Origin: Crossiella sp. S99.2
Lineage (GTDB): Bacteria > Actinomycetota > Actinomycetes > Mycobacteriales > Pseudonocardiaceae
Direction: 5' to 3'
Assembly (NCBI RefSeq): GCF_023094165.1
Contig: NZ_JALMDK010000020.1
Span: 1-64,000, forward strand
Length of the DNA: 64,000 nt
Translations under genes and position numbers: made by a program
Part shown: one piece after another, positions 1 to 8,900 of the stretch
Layout: each line of letters opens with the position of its first letter
Numbering within the stretch: position 1 is the stretch's first letter
Notes under the pieces: generated by a model
Database searches by the model: none
The model's input: the letters and a program-made list of their open reading frames with translations, nothing else
What the model was told of the DNA's origin: nothing

Positions 1-82
1 TTTGCCACGTCTCGTTCCCTCCGGACTCTCCGTCAATTCTACTTGGGGACGTGTCCGGAAAACTCGGGGCACCTCATTCATC

Positions 83-189
83 GTGTTGGCCGTTGTCGTA
101 CGGTGCGTTGGCCGTTCCCGACGGCGAGTTGGCCCAACTGGTACGCCCGGTTGGCCCAAGTGGGCGTACCAGTTGGCCCAAGTGGTGCG
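83..189. repeat. Intergenic palindromic repeat, copy R1
   Basis: This copy has two modules. Positions 83-128 carry two tandem TGTTGGCCGTT-like units. Positions 129-189 carry the core hairpin, with arms CAACTGGTACGCCC (135-148) and GGGCGTACCAGTTG (162-175) perfectly complementary around a 13-nt loop. The repeat abuts the TAA stop (190-192) of the leftward TetR gene, so it sits exactly at its 3' end. Six more copies occur in the window. A role as terminator or REP-like element is inferred. Confidence 0.85.
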
Positions 190-891
190 TTAGCCGCGCA
201 GCGAGCTGACGCCCGACTCGACCACCCGCGCCGCGCGGCCCACCTCCTCGGTCACCCGGGCCCGGATCTTCGCCGGCGGATGCTCGCCCTGGAGATACCG
301 CCGCAGTGCGCGGGTGTGCACCTCCCACAGCCCGAGCAACGCGGTGGCCGCGATCAGCGGCTCGGGGTCCTCGGCGGTCAGCCCGGAGCGCTCGGCCAGG
401 ATCTCCGTGGCCACCGCGACGACCTTGTCCAGCTCGTCTCGCTGGTGGGCGCGCAGCGCGGGGGTGGCCCCGGCCAGCTCGAAGAAGCGGCGCACCAGGA
501 CCCGGGTCTGAGCCGGGTCCGCCTGGTCTGCCAGCCAGCCGAGCAGGTCGTCGAGTTCGCTGGCCAGGATCCGTTGCACTGCCTCGACGGGGGTGGTCGC
601 GGGGTCGGCCAGGGCCGCGCGCAGGGAGGCGGTTGTGGTCTCCCAGCGGTCCAGGACCAGGGATTCCTTGGTGGGGAAGTAGTTGAAGACGGTCTTCTCC
701 GAGACGCCGCAGGCCTCGGCGATCTCGGTGACCCGGACCGCCTCGAAGCCGCGCTCCATGAACATCATCGTCGCGGTGTCGGACAGCTGCTGGCGCATCT
801 GCCGCTTCTTGCGCTCGCGCAGGCCCTCGGCGGCGGGGGCCTGATCCGCCGGGCCGCGCAGCGCCGTCCAGTTCACCGTTCGCGCCTCCAT
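190..891 (-). CDS. TetR family transcriptional regulator
   Basis: A 233-residue TetR repressor. An N-terminal helix-turn-helix lies at about residues 17-65, with the family pattern VTEIAEACGVSEKTVFNYFPTK. An all-helical ligand domain follows, containing an ALLGLW segment. I place the start at ATG 891 (MEARTVNW). An in-frame start at 1035 would overlap the divergent monooxygenase gene. It is divergent from the TetX-like monooxygenase at 967 with a 75-bp gap, the usual arrangement for a TetR repressor controlling its neighbour, so it probably represses the monooxygenase/ABC exporter operon. The ligand is unknown. Its stop codon touches palindromic repeat R1. Confidence 0.9.
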   Translation of the reverse strand: MEARTVNWTALRGPADQAPAAEGLRERKKRQMRQQLSDTATMMFMERGFEAVRVTEIAEACGVSEKTVFNYFPTKESLVLDRWETTTASLRAALADPATTPVEAVQRILASELDDLLGWLADQADPAQTRVLVRRFFELAGATPALRAHQRDELDKVVAVATEILAERSGLTAEDPEPLIAATALLGLWEVHTRALRRYLQGEHPPAKIRARVTEEVGRAARVVESGVSSLRG

Positions 892-966
892 GACCGCAGC
901 ATAGTCCAGCCCCTGCATTGTTTCTGCTACGGTAATTTTATAGCTACTGAAACTAGGAGGCTGGAC
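892..966. promoter_or_regulatory. Shared divergent promoter region tetR / monooxygenase
   Basis: This is a 75-bp AT-richer spacer between divergent genes. It contains an AT-rich run around 931-946 (TTTTATAGCTA) and a strong ribosome binding site AGGAGG at 955-960 ahead of ATG 967. A weak TTGTTT/TATAGC promoter pair (918-923, 939-944) is possible, though its spacer is short. A clean palindromic TetR operator is not evident. Confidence 0.4.
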
Positions 967-2445
967 ATGACCAAGACGCGGATCGCGATCATCGGCGCGG
1001 GACCCGGTGGACTGCTGTGCGCCCGGGTGCTGCAACGGCGCGGCATCGAGGTCGCCGTGTACGACACCGACCCCGGCCCGTACGCCCGCGACGCCGGCGG
1101 CACTCTGGATCTCAAGGCCGATTCGGGGCAGATCGCCTTGGAGGACGCCGGATTACTGGCCGAGTTCCGGGAGCTGGCCCGGCCCGAGGGGCAGGCCAAG
1201 ACGCGGCTGGACCAGCACGGCACTGTGCTGGCCGCCTTCGTTCCCGAGGAACAGGATGAGGCCGCCACCGAGATCGACCGCGGTCAGCTCCGGGTCATGC
1301 TCGCTGACCATCTGGCGCCGGGAACCGTGCGCTGGGGCCACAAACTGCGCGCCGCCACCCCGCTCGGCGCGGGCGTGCACCGGCTGGAGTTCGCCAACGG
1401 CGTCGTCGTCGAGACCGACCTGCTGATCGGTGCGGACGGGGCCTGGTCCCGGGTGCGGCCGCTGCTGAGCCCGGCCAACCCGGTCTATCGTGGAGTGTCC
1501 TTTGTGGAGGTTCGCTTCGACGAGGTGGACCAGCGGCACCCGCGGATCGCCAAGCTGGTCGGCGACGGGCAGATGTTCGCCACCGACAACGCCGGGCGGG
1601 CGATCATCGGACAGCGCAACAGCAATGGGCACGTACGCGGCTACGTCGCCCGGCGCACTGCGCTGGACTGGCTCGCTGAGGCCGGGCTGGACCTGGCGGA
1701 TCGGGTTGCGGTGCAACGGTTCCTGCTCGCCGAGTTCAGCGACTGGTCCGCGGATCTGCTGCCGTTCATCACCGATAGCGAAGGCGAGTTCGTCAACCGA
1801 CCGCTCTACGCGTTGCCCGCCCCGCTCACCTGGGCGCACCGGCCCGGGGTGACCCTGCTCGGTGACGCCGCGCACCTGATGACGCCGTGGGGTGGGTTCG
1901 GGGTGAACCTGGCCATGCTCGACGGCGCCGAACTCGCCCGCGCGGTGGCCGAGGAGTCCACTGTGGACACAGCGATCCGACGGTACGAAGCCGTGATGCT
2001 ACCGCGCGGCGGCGAACACGCGGTCGGCGCGAACGACGCGATGGACCGGTTCTTCGCCACCAAGGAGTTCGACCCCGCCGACATCCCGGACACCCTGGCC
2101 GAGCACCAGCACGCACTGGCCGCCGCGGCCGAGTACCGCCGCCGCCACCCGGTGGCCACCACCTGGACCCTGCGCTTCCGCACCCCTGGCGGGGAACGGA
2201 CCTTCGCGCTGGTGCTCGACACCAGCACCGCACAACCCACCGGCACCCTCGACGGCCTGCCGATCGAGCACGGCACCCTCGCCGATGGCGTGCTGCGCTT
2301 CACCGCCCGGCTCACCGCACCGTTCCCGATGAAGTTCAGCTGCATCGCCTCTCTGGACGGCGACACCATGACCGGCAGTGCCAAGGCGCCGATGATGTCG
2401 ATCGCCTTCACCGGCACCCGCGCCACCCAGGGGAGCACCCGGTGA
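967..2445 (+). CDS. FAD-dependent monooxygenase, TetX-like, with C-terminal beta extension
   Basis: A 492-residue class A flavoprotein hydroxylase resembling the TetX (tetracycline-inactivating) group. It has the dinucleotide motif GAGPGG near residue 10, the motif RDAGGTLDLK typical of TetX relatives, LIGADGAWSRVR in the middle, and the FAD motif GDAAHLMTPWGGFGVN near residue 299. TetX-type proteins end near residue 380-390. Here about 100 extra residues (391-492) form a glycine/threonine-rich, beta-like module with a repeated G-T-L-D-G and G-D-T-M-T-G pattern. The start at ATG 967 follows AGGAGG. Its stop overlaps the GTG of the ABC ATPase gene. The coupled exporter suggests drug modification plus efflux. 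The substrate is not known. Confidence 0.85.
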   Translation: MTKTRIAIIGAGPGGLLCARVLQRRGIEVAVYDTDPGPYARDAGGTLDLKADSGQIALEDAGLLAEFRELARPEGQAKTRLDQHGTVLAAFVPEEQDEAATEIDRGQLRVMLADHLAPGTVRWGHKLRAATPLGAGVHRLEFANGVVVETDLLIGADGAWSRVRPLLSPANPVYRGVSFVEVRFDEVDQRHPRIAKLVGDGQMFATDNAGRAIIGQRNSNGHVRGYVARRTALDWLAEAGLDLADRVAVQRFLLAEFSDWSADLLPFITDSEGEFVNRPLYALPAPLTWAHRPGVTLLGDAAHLMTPWGGFGVNLAMLDGAELARAVAEESTVDTAIRRYEAVMLPRGGEHAVGANDAMDRFFATKEFDPADIPDTLAEHQHALAAAAEYRRRHPVATTWTLRFRTPGGERTFALVLDTSTAQPTGTLDGLPIEHGTLADGVLRFTARLTAPFPMKFSCIASLDGDTMTGSAKAPMMSIAFTGTRATQGSTR

Positions 2446-3359
2446 TCGAGGTGACCGACCTGGTCAAGCGCTACGGCGAGACCACCGCGGTGGACCGGCT
2501 CAGCTTCACCGTCCGGCCCGGCCTGGTCACCGGTTTCCTGGGCCCCAACGGCGCCGGGAAGTCCACCACCATGCGGATGATCGTCGGCCTGGACACCCCG
2601 ACCGCGGGCGCGACCAGGGTCAACGGGCGTGCGTACCGGACCCAGTCCGCGCCGCTGCGGGAGGTTGGCGTGCTGCTGGACGCCCGCGCCACCCACCCCG
2701 GCCGCTCGGCGCGGGACCATCTCCTCGCGCTCGGCGCCACCCACGGCATCCGGGCCGACCGGGTGGACGCGGTGCTGGAACTGGTAGGGCTGAGCGAGGT
2801 CGCCCGCCGGCGGACCGGCAACTTCTCCCTCGGTATGGGGCAGCGCCTGGGCATTGCCGCCGCGCTGCTCGGCGATCCTCGGACGCTGTTGCTGGACGAG
2901 CCGGTCAACGGACTGGACCCGGACGGCATCCGGTGGATCCGGCATCTGTTGCGCGACTTGGCCGCGGAGGGCCGCACGGTGTTCGTCTCCTCGCACCTGA
3001 TGAGCGAGATGGCGCTCACCGCCGACCACCTGATCATCATGGGCCGGGGCAGGCTGGTGGCCGATCTGTCGGTGGCCGAACTGGTGGCCGCGGCGGCCCG
3101 CGGTGTCCAGGTGGGTTCGCCGAGGGCGGGGGAGCTGGCCGCGGCGCTGGACGGCCCCGGCGTCACGATCACGCCGCAGGGCAACGGTGTGCTGCACGTG
3201 ACCGGGCGGAGCGCGCCGGAGATCGGCCTGCGCGCGGCGCAATCGGGCATCCCGCTGTTCGAGCTGACCGCCCAGCAGGCATCCCTGGAGGAGGCGTACC
3301 TGGAACTGACCGCGGATGCCGTGCAGTACCAGGGCATCCTGACCGGGAAGGCCGCCTGA
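2442..3359 (+). CDS. ABC transporter ATP-binding protein
   Basis: A 305-residue ABC-2-type exporter ATPase. Walker A GPNGAGKST is at about residues 34-42, the signature FSLGMGQR near 130, Walker B LLLDEPVNGLDP near 150, and the switch-histidine region SSHLMSE near 183. The C-terminal about 85 residues form the regulatory tail seen in drug and antibiotic exporters (CcmA/DrrA-like). Start GTG 2442 overlaps the upstream stop as GTGA, indicating translational coupling. The downstream permease starts within TGATG at 3357-3361. The transported compound is probably the substrate or product of the TetX-like enzyme, by context only. Confidence 0.93.
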   Translation: MIEVTDLVKRYGETTAVDRLSFTVRPGLVTGFLGPNGAGKSTTMRMIVGLDTPTAGATRVNGRAYRTQSAPLREVGVLLDARATHPGRSARDHLLALGATHGIRADRVDAVLELVGLSEVARRRTGNFSLGMGQRLGIAAALLGDPRTLLLDEPVNGLDPDGIRWIRHLLRDLAAEGRTVFVSSHLMSEMALTADHLIIMGRGRLVADLSVAELVAAAARGVQVGSPRAGELAAALDGPGVTITPQGNGVLHVTGRSAPEIGLRAAQSGIPLFELTAQQASLEEAYLELTADAVQYQGILTGKAA

Positions 3360-4162
3360 TGACCACGACGCTGCCCGAAGTCCGTGCGGCGCAACGGATC
3401 CGGCTCAGCGCCGCAGGGGTGCTGCGCGGGGAGTGGATCAAGCTGATCAGCGTGCGCTCCAGCGCGGTGTGCCTGCTCAACGCGGTGGTCGCGATGTTCT
3501 CCGCGGTGCTGCTGCTCTCCATCCGGAGCACCATGCAGATGGCCAAGGTGGAACGGGATCCGGTGGCGACCGTGCTCAGCGGCGCCGAGTTCGCCGGACT
3601 CGGCATCGGCGTGCTGGGCGTGCTGCTGGTCAGCACCGAGTACGCCACCGGCCTGGTCCGGGTGGTCTTCACCGCGGTGCCCGCCCGGCTGCCGGTGCTC
3701 TTCGCCAAGATCGCCGCGGTGCTGCTGGCGGTGTTCCCGGTGATGCTGGTGGCCAGTGCCGCGGCCTTCCTGGCGGGGATGGGTGTGCTGGCCGCCAACG
3801 GCGGCTCGACCACGGCGCTGACGGATCCGGGTGCGCTGCGCGGGGTGGTCGGCACGGCGGCCGCGCTGGCCGGGATCGGGGTGCTCGGCGTGGCCCTGGG
3901 CACCATCCTGCGCGGCACGGCGGCCGGGGTCACCGCGGTGATCGCGGTGGTGTTCCTGCTGCCCAACGTCGGCGACCTGCTGCCGCTGTCCTGGCAGCAG
4001 ACCGTGCTGAAGTTCTTGCCAGCCAAGGCGATCGAGGCATTCACGCACAGCGTCCAGGACCCGGCGCTGCTGACCCCGGCCACCGGCGCGCTGGTGTTCA
4101 CCGGATGGGTGACTGCCGCGGTGACGCTGGCGGCCCTACGCCTGCGCCACCGCGACGCCTGA
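3359..4162 (+). CDS. ABC-2 type transporter permease
   Basis: A 267-residue membrane protein with about six hydrophobic spans. An N-terminal cytoplasmic segment ending GEWIKLISVRSS is typical of ABC-2 permeases that pair with CcmA-like ATPases. ATG 3359 overlaps the ATPase stop by one base (TGATG), so the two subunits are co-translated. It is last in the monooxygenase-exporter operon, and the palindromic repeat R2 follows 20 bp after the stop. Confidence 0.9.
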   Translation: MTTTLPEVRAAQRIRLSAAGVLRGEWIKLISVRSSAVCLLNAVVAMFSAVLLLSIRSTMQMAKVERDPVATVLSGAEFAGLGIGVLGVLLVSTEYATGLVRVVFTAVPARLPVLFAKIAAVLLAVFPVMLVASAAAFLAGMGVLAANGGSTTALTDPGALRGVVGTAAALAGIGVLGVALGTILRGTAAGVTAVIAVVFLLPNVGDLLPLSWQQTVLKFLPAKAIEAFTHSVQDPALLTPATGALVFTGWVTAAVTLAALRLRHRDA

Positions 4163-4182
4163 TCACCCACCCGCCACCGCGT

Positions 4183-4262
4183 TGGCCGAATCCCGGTACC
4201 ACTTGGGCCAACTGGTACACCCACTTGTGCCAAACGGGCGTACCAGTTGGCCCAACTCGCCG
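4183..4262. repeat. Intergenic palindromic repeat, copy R2
   Basis: The core hairpin has 18-bp arms at 4205-4222 (GGGCCAACTGGTACACCC) and 4236-4253 (GGGCGTACCAGTTGGCCC), with one imperfect pair and a 13-nt loop. It lies between two converging genes (stops at 4162 and 4299), where a bidirectional terminator would be expected. Confidence 0.85.
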
Positions 4263-4298
4263 GAAGGTCGGTACGCCGGAGCCGGGAGCTGGCCTGGT

Positions 4299-5387
4299 TC
4301 AGCCGATCTTTACCCGGCTGCTTTCCTTGTCGGACAAGAACAACGCGACCTGTTCGGCTTCCTCGGCCACCGCGGTCCGGTCGGCCTTGGGCAGCTTGCC
4401 CAGCGGTGTGACCAGCACGGTGCCCTCGGCTGACTTCCAGGTCGCGGCGACCCGGCCGTCCACCAGGACCACGCGTTCGCCTGCCACGGACAGGTTGCGG
4501 TGCTCGTCGTCGATGATCCGGGTGCGGTCCTGGTAGCCGAGGATCGCGTTGTCGAAGGCAGGCAGGAAGCGCACCGGGGCGGGGGTGTCGGGGTCGGGAC
4601 GCGGGGCCTCGGGCAGGTCCAGGAGTTCCCGGCCCCGCTCGTCCCGGAAGCTGATCAGTTCGGGGCGGACCGCGGCCACCGCGGCGGGCAGTCCGGTCAG
4701 ACCGCTCCAGGCCCGCAGGTCGGCGGGGGCGGCGGGGCCGAAGGCGGCGAGGTAGCGGCGGAACAGGATTTGGCCGACCGGGTCAGTGGGATCCTCGTCC
4801 AGCGGGTCGATCTCCCGGCCCACCCAGTCGGCGAGCAACGCGTTGCGCGCGCCGCCCTTGGCCCGCCACAACCCGCGCGGCGGGATCTGCACCATCGGCA
4901 GCAGGGCGGTGACCAGCATTTCGCCGAGGGCCCGGTGACCCGCCGACGGCCAGCGGTCCAGCACCGCCCTGGCCAGCTCGGGCCTGGAGCGGGGTTCGCC
5001 GTCGGCCAGCACCGCCCGGCCCGCGGCGGCGAGTTCGTCCAGGTCCACCTCGGCCAGGTCGGCGCGGTAGACCCCGAGCATGCGCTGGCGCAGCATGGCG
5101 TTGTGCCGGGACCGCCAGGCCAAGGGGTCCGCGGTGGTCATCAGGTGCACGGTGCCGCGCATCAGGTGGGTGCGCACCACCTGCCGACCGGTCAGCAGGT
5201 CGGAGAGCACCGTGGGATCGAAGGCGCACAGTCGTGACCACAGGCCGATGAAGGGTTCCTGGGGTTCCTGGGCCTGCAATCCGCCCAGGTGCGTGACCGC
5301 GTCCAGCACCGGCAGGTCGGCGCGGTCGAGCAGGAGCTGGCGGGCCAGGGCGGCGCGGTTGAGCGCCCGGGTGGTCAGCACGGTCAT
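4299..5387 (-). CDS. Winged helix DNA-binding domain-containing protein (HTH_42 / YcaQ-like)
   Basis: A 362-residue protein of the large actinobacterial HTH_42 family. It has an N-terminal LTTRALNRAALARQLL start, an LGGLQAQEPQEPFIGLWSR segment, the central MRGTVHLMT block and a C-terminal FLPAFDNAILGYQDRTRII block, all typical of this family. The related E. coli YcaQ is a DNA glycosylase for interstrand crosslinks. The short actinobacterial members are mostly uncharacterised, so a repair role is possible but unproven. ATG 5387 gives the family N-terminus MTVLTTRALNR. It is transcribed toward the ABC operon and converges on repeat R2. Confidence 0.85.
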   Translation of the reverse strand: MTVLTTRALNRAALARQLLLDRADLPVLDAVTHLGGLQAQEPQEPFIGLWSRLCAFDPTVLSDLLTGRQVVRTHLMRGTVHLMTTADPLAWRSRHNAMLRQRMLGVYRADLAEVDLDELAAAGRAVLADGEPRSRPELARAVLDRWPSAGHRALGEMLVTALLPMVQIPPRGLWRAKGGARNALLADWVGREIDPLDEDPTDPVGQILFRRYLAAFGPAAPADLRAWSGLTGLPAAVAAVRPELISFRDERGRELLDLPEAPRPDPDTPAPVRFLPAFDNAILGYQDRTRIIDDEHRNLSVAGERVVLVDGRVAATWKSAEGTVLVTPLGKLPKADRTAVAEEAEQVALFLSDKESSRVKIG

Positions 5388-5444
5388 CGGGCACCGCCGT
5401 GGCGCGCACCGTGTCCGGACCCACCGAGTCCACAATGGAGAACC

Positions 5445-5660
5445 ATGAGATCACCTCGCAGCCGCAGGCGATTCCGGTCCACCGCCCTGGTGTTCACCCT
5501 AACCGCCGCACTGACATCGGCGGTGGCGTGCCGGCGCACACCACCGCCTGATGCTCAGTCCGACAGGTCGACCGGCAGTACGGCCTCGTTGGCCGTCATG
5601 ACCGCCCTGGCCGCCTCGGCCTTGGCGAGCACACCGGGCCAGCGCGGATCGGCCAGGTAG
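5445..5660 (+). CDS. Possible short secreted or lipoprotein-like peptide
   Basis: A 71-residue reading frame starting at ATG 5445, preceded by a weak GGAG. The first 29 residues look like an export signal: a basic RSRRRFR stretch, then hydrophobic LVFTLTAALTSAVAC ending in a cysteine. The remainder overlaps the 3' end of the opposite-strand gene at 5555-5938 and shows no recognisable domain. It may be a decayed lipoprotein gene or a chance frame. The signal-like half (5445-5550) is the only supported part. Confidence 0.25.
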   Translation: MRSPRSRRRFRSTALVFTLTAALTSAVACRRTPPPDAQSDRSTGSTASLAVMTALAASALASTPGQRGSAR

Positions 5661-5938
5661 ACCTCGTCGCGCACGTCACCGAGGTCGGTGATCAGCACGT
5701 CGAAGACCAGCCCGGCCTGCCGGAGCGGCTCGACCTCGTTGGCGTGCAGGATCTCCCCGACCGCGGCCGCCGGGTCGGAGAGCACCTCGGTGTCGTCGAA
5801 GAGCACGTGCACGCACTCGTCGAGGTTCTCCACGTTGCTCCGGTCGAGCCACACCCGTTCCTGGTACTCGCGGTCGGCGAGTGCGCGCACCGCCGCCAGC
5901 ACCTGGAACCGCAGTCCGGGAAACCTGACCTGCCTCAT
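5555..5938 (-). CDS. SCO4402 family protein, probable immunity partner
   Basis: A 127-residue protein matching the SCO4402 family pattern: MRFPxLR-like start, VLAAVRALADREYQERVW, then DECVHVLFDDTEVL and a late ITDLGD-VYLADPRWP block. These small actinobacterial proteins often lie downstream of large secreted toxins. ATG 5938 overlaps the toxin stop as ATGA, so it is co-translated with the ALF-repeat toxin gene, the layout expected of a cognate immunity protein. It has no signal peptide, fitting cytoplasmic protection of the producer. Function is inferred from context. Confidence 0.8.
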   Translation of the reverse strand: MRQVRFPGLRFQVLAAVRALADREYQERVWLDRSNVENLDECVHVLFDDTEVLSDPAAAVGEILHANEVEPLRQAGLVFDVLITDLGDVRDEVYLADPRWPGVLAKAEAARAVMTANEAVLPVDLSD

Positions 5939-8900
5939 TTCTCGTTCCACGATTTCCACTGCAACCATTCCTCGAGTGGGATGTGCGTGGCCAAACCGTC
6001 GTCGGAGACCTTTGTCCCCTGCGGTAGCTTGTTCCCGTTCCGGTCGACGAGACGGCCATTGTCGGTGATGCGCACGTGGTCGACCCGCTGGGACGGGAAG
6101 TCGCTGGCCGGGTTGCCCTTGTCGATGCGGATGAAGTTGCCCCTGGGGTTCTTCTCATCGAACCACCGGACCCCGACGCCCTTCTTGGTGGGGCCGGGCA
6201 GCCCGAAGGTGTCCGGCACCTTGGTCAGCGCCCGCGCGTCCAGCCAGCCGTCCAGCGGCGGCGTCTCGGGCGCGTTCTCCCGGACGCGCTCGTTCAGCTC
6301 CCGGAATGCCTTCTTGTTGACCAGGTCGCTCAGCTTCTCGACGATGTCGAGGCCCTGGTCGAAGATCTCCTTGATCTCCTGCTGGTACTTGGTGGCCAGC
6401 GTGTTGAGCAGCCACTCCAGGTCCGCGCGGGTCCGGCACAGCGGACTCTTCAGGCAGGCCTTGGCGACGGTGACCACCATCGCCTTGTCCCTGGCCCGTC
6501 CGTCGACCTGGGCGCACTCGATGGTGTGCTCGGTGCAGTGCGCGGCCAGGAACTCGGTGATCGCGTCGGCCTTGTCCTGCTGCGGACTCGGCGGCGGACC
6601 GATGTCGGTCCCGTCCTCATCGGCGTTGACATCGCTGCCGCTGGCCGCCTTTTCCTTGGCCAGCGCGGATTCCAGCGCGTCGCTGGCCGCCTTGGCCGCG
6701 GCGGCGGCGTGCTCGTTGGCCTCCTCGGCCGAGGCACGTGCGCTGGCCGCCGAGTCCGCCGCCGAGGCAGCGGAAGCCTTGGCCTGCGCGGCCGAGGTGG
6801 ACGCGGCCGCGGCCGAGCTGTCCGCCGACCAGGACGCCCGCTGCGCGGACGCCGCCGCCGCTCTGGCGTCCTTGGCCGACTGCGCGGCCTGCGCCGCCGA
6901 TGCCTCCGCGTCCCGCGCGGACCTGGCCGCGTCGTCCGCGTGCACCTGTGCCTGCGCCGCGGAGGCCGCGGCCTGGCGCTTGTACTCATCCGCCGCTTCC
7001 GCGGCCTTGTTGGCCACCGCGGCCACCCGTTGCGCCTCGGCCGCGTCGGCCCCGGCGGTCGAGGCGAACCGGGCCGCGTCGGCGACGTAACCCTTGACCC
7101 GCGCCTCGTGCGCCGCGGTGTCCTGGTCCCGGCGCTGCGCCCGCAGGTGCTCGACCTGGAGGAAGTCCGCCAGCATGCTCGGCGGGCCCTCCAGGGCGAT
7201 CGCACCGGCCGCCTTGACCTCCTCCTTGCCCGCGGTCATCAGCTGGGCGACCCGGATCCGGTTGTCCTGCTCGGCGGCGATGTGCTGACCGCGCAACAGG
7301 AACTCGGTGCGGTCGGCGTCGGTGCCGTTGAGCGCCCGGTTGCCCGCGTCCCTGGTCGCGGAGCCGCCGTTGTGCATGAGCACGCCGATCGCGACCCGGT
7401 CGTCGTCCTCCTTGCCCGGGTAGGCCCTGGTGCGCTCGAAGTCCAGCACCGCACCGTGATCGCCACCCAGCGCGGCGGCCGCGGCCTTGCGCTGCGCGGT
7501 CTTCGGCGCGTCCATCGCGAGGTACTCGACCCGGGACCGGTCATCCAGCTCGGCGGCCAGCTGCCTTTGCCTGGTGACGAACTCGCGCACCTCGTACTCG
7601 GTGCCGCCCAGCGCGCTGTAGGCGAAAGCCCTGGTCCACGCGCCGCCGGAACGGGTCAGGTGTGCGGCGGCCTGCCTGCCCTTGGCCGCGACCACGGCCA
7701 GTTCGACGCCGGGCGCCGCGGCCTCGGCCAGCAGCCGCTTGGTTTCGGCCTCGGTCCGCCTGCCCTCGACGCTGGCCCAGTCCTCGTGTTCCTTGCGGTT
7801 GAGCCAGTTCTCCTTGGCCAGCCTGGCCTCGGCCTTCTTCGCCTCGGTCTCGGCGGTGAGCCGGTTCGCCGCCGCGTCCCGCGCGGTCTTCTCCACCTCG
7901 GCGGCGGACTTGGCCGCCTTGGCCGCGGTCTCGGCCGCCTTGCTCGCGTTGCCCGCGTGCTCGGTGGACTTCCTGGCCGCGGTGGCCGCGTTCCCGGCGT
8001 GTTCGGCCGCGTCGGCGGCCGCCGCGGCCGCTGCCCTGGCGTGCGCCGCGGCGTCGGTGGCGTGCGCCTTGGCCGCGAACGCGGCCTTCGCCGCCTCCGA
8101 GGCCAGTCCGGCGGCGTCGTTGGCGGCCCGCTTGGCCGCGCCCGCGGCAGCCCGCGCGGTGGCCGCGGCGCGCCTGGCCCGCTCGGCCTCCGCACCGGCC
8201 ACAGTAGACTGTCCGGCGGCCTGTTCCGCGGCCGCCGCGGCCAGCTCCGCGTTGGCCGAGGCGCCGCCCGCGGCCGCCGCGGCCTGACCCGAGGCGGTGG
8301 CCGCCCGGCCTGCCGCGTCGGCGGCCACCACCGCGGCGTCCACTTCGAGGGCGACCTGCGCCGCCTCCTCGGCCATCCGGCGGGCCACCCCCGCCGCGGC
8401 GTTGTCGGTGGCCGCGTTGGCCGCCGCCTGGTAGGCGCGGGCGGCGGCCTGGCTGGCCAGCACCGCCGCACTCGCCGCGCGGGCGGCCGCGTTGGCCGCC
8501 ACCCTGGCCGCCTGGTTGGCGGTGGCGGCGGCGCCGATCGCGGTCCGCGCGGCCACCGCGGCCCGCCCGGCCGCATCCGCCGCCCGGCCGGCCGCCTGGG
8601 ACGCGGCGGTCGCGGAGTCCTTGGCCGCCGCGGTTTCCCGCGCCGCCAGCTCGGCCGCTGCCTTGGCCAGTTCGGCGGCCTGGACTGCCTGATCGGATGC
8701 CTCGGTGGCCAGCTCGGTCTCCGCCTTCGCGGTCGCGCCCGCCTCCTTCGCGGCGGCCACCAGCTGGGTGAGGGTCAGCGTCTCCTGGTCGCGTTCCCGC
8801 GCGATGTGCTGGCCGACCGTCAGATAGTCCCTGATCTCGGGCAGGCCGCCGCCCATCGCGACCTGCGCGGTCCGCTTCACCTCCGGCCCGCCCGCGGCCA

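Noticed and set aside
43..966. N-terminal extension of the TetX-like protein
   Set aside because: The open frame upstream of ATG 967 overlaps the divergent TetR gene and lacks any recognisable sequence. AGGAGG and the flavin fold both support 967.
6640..8700. Tandem DNA repeats in the toxin gene
   Set aside because: The repetition is protein-level Ala-rich helix coding with varied codons, not a DNA satellite.
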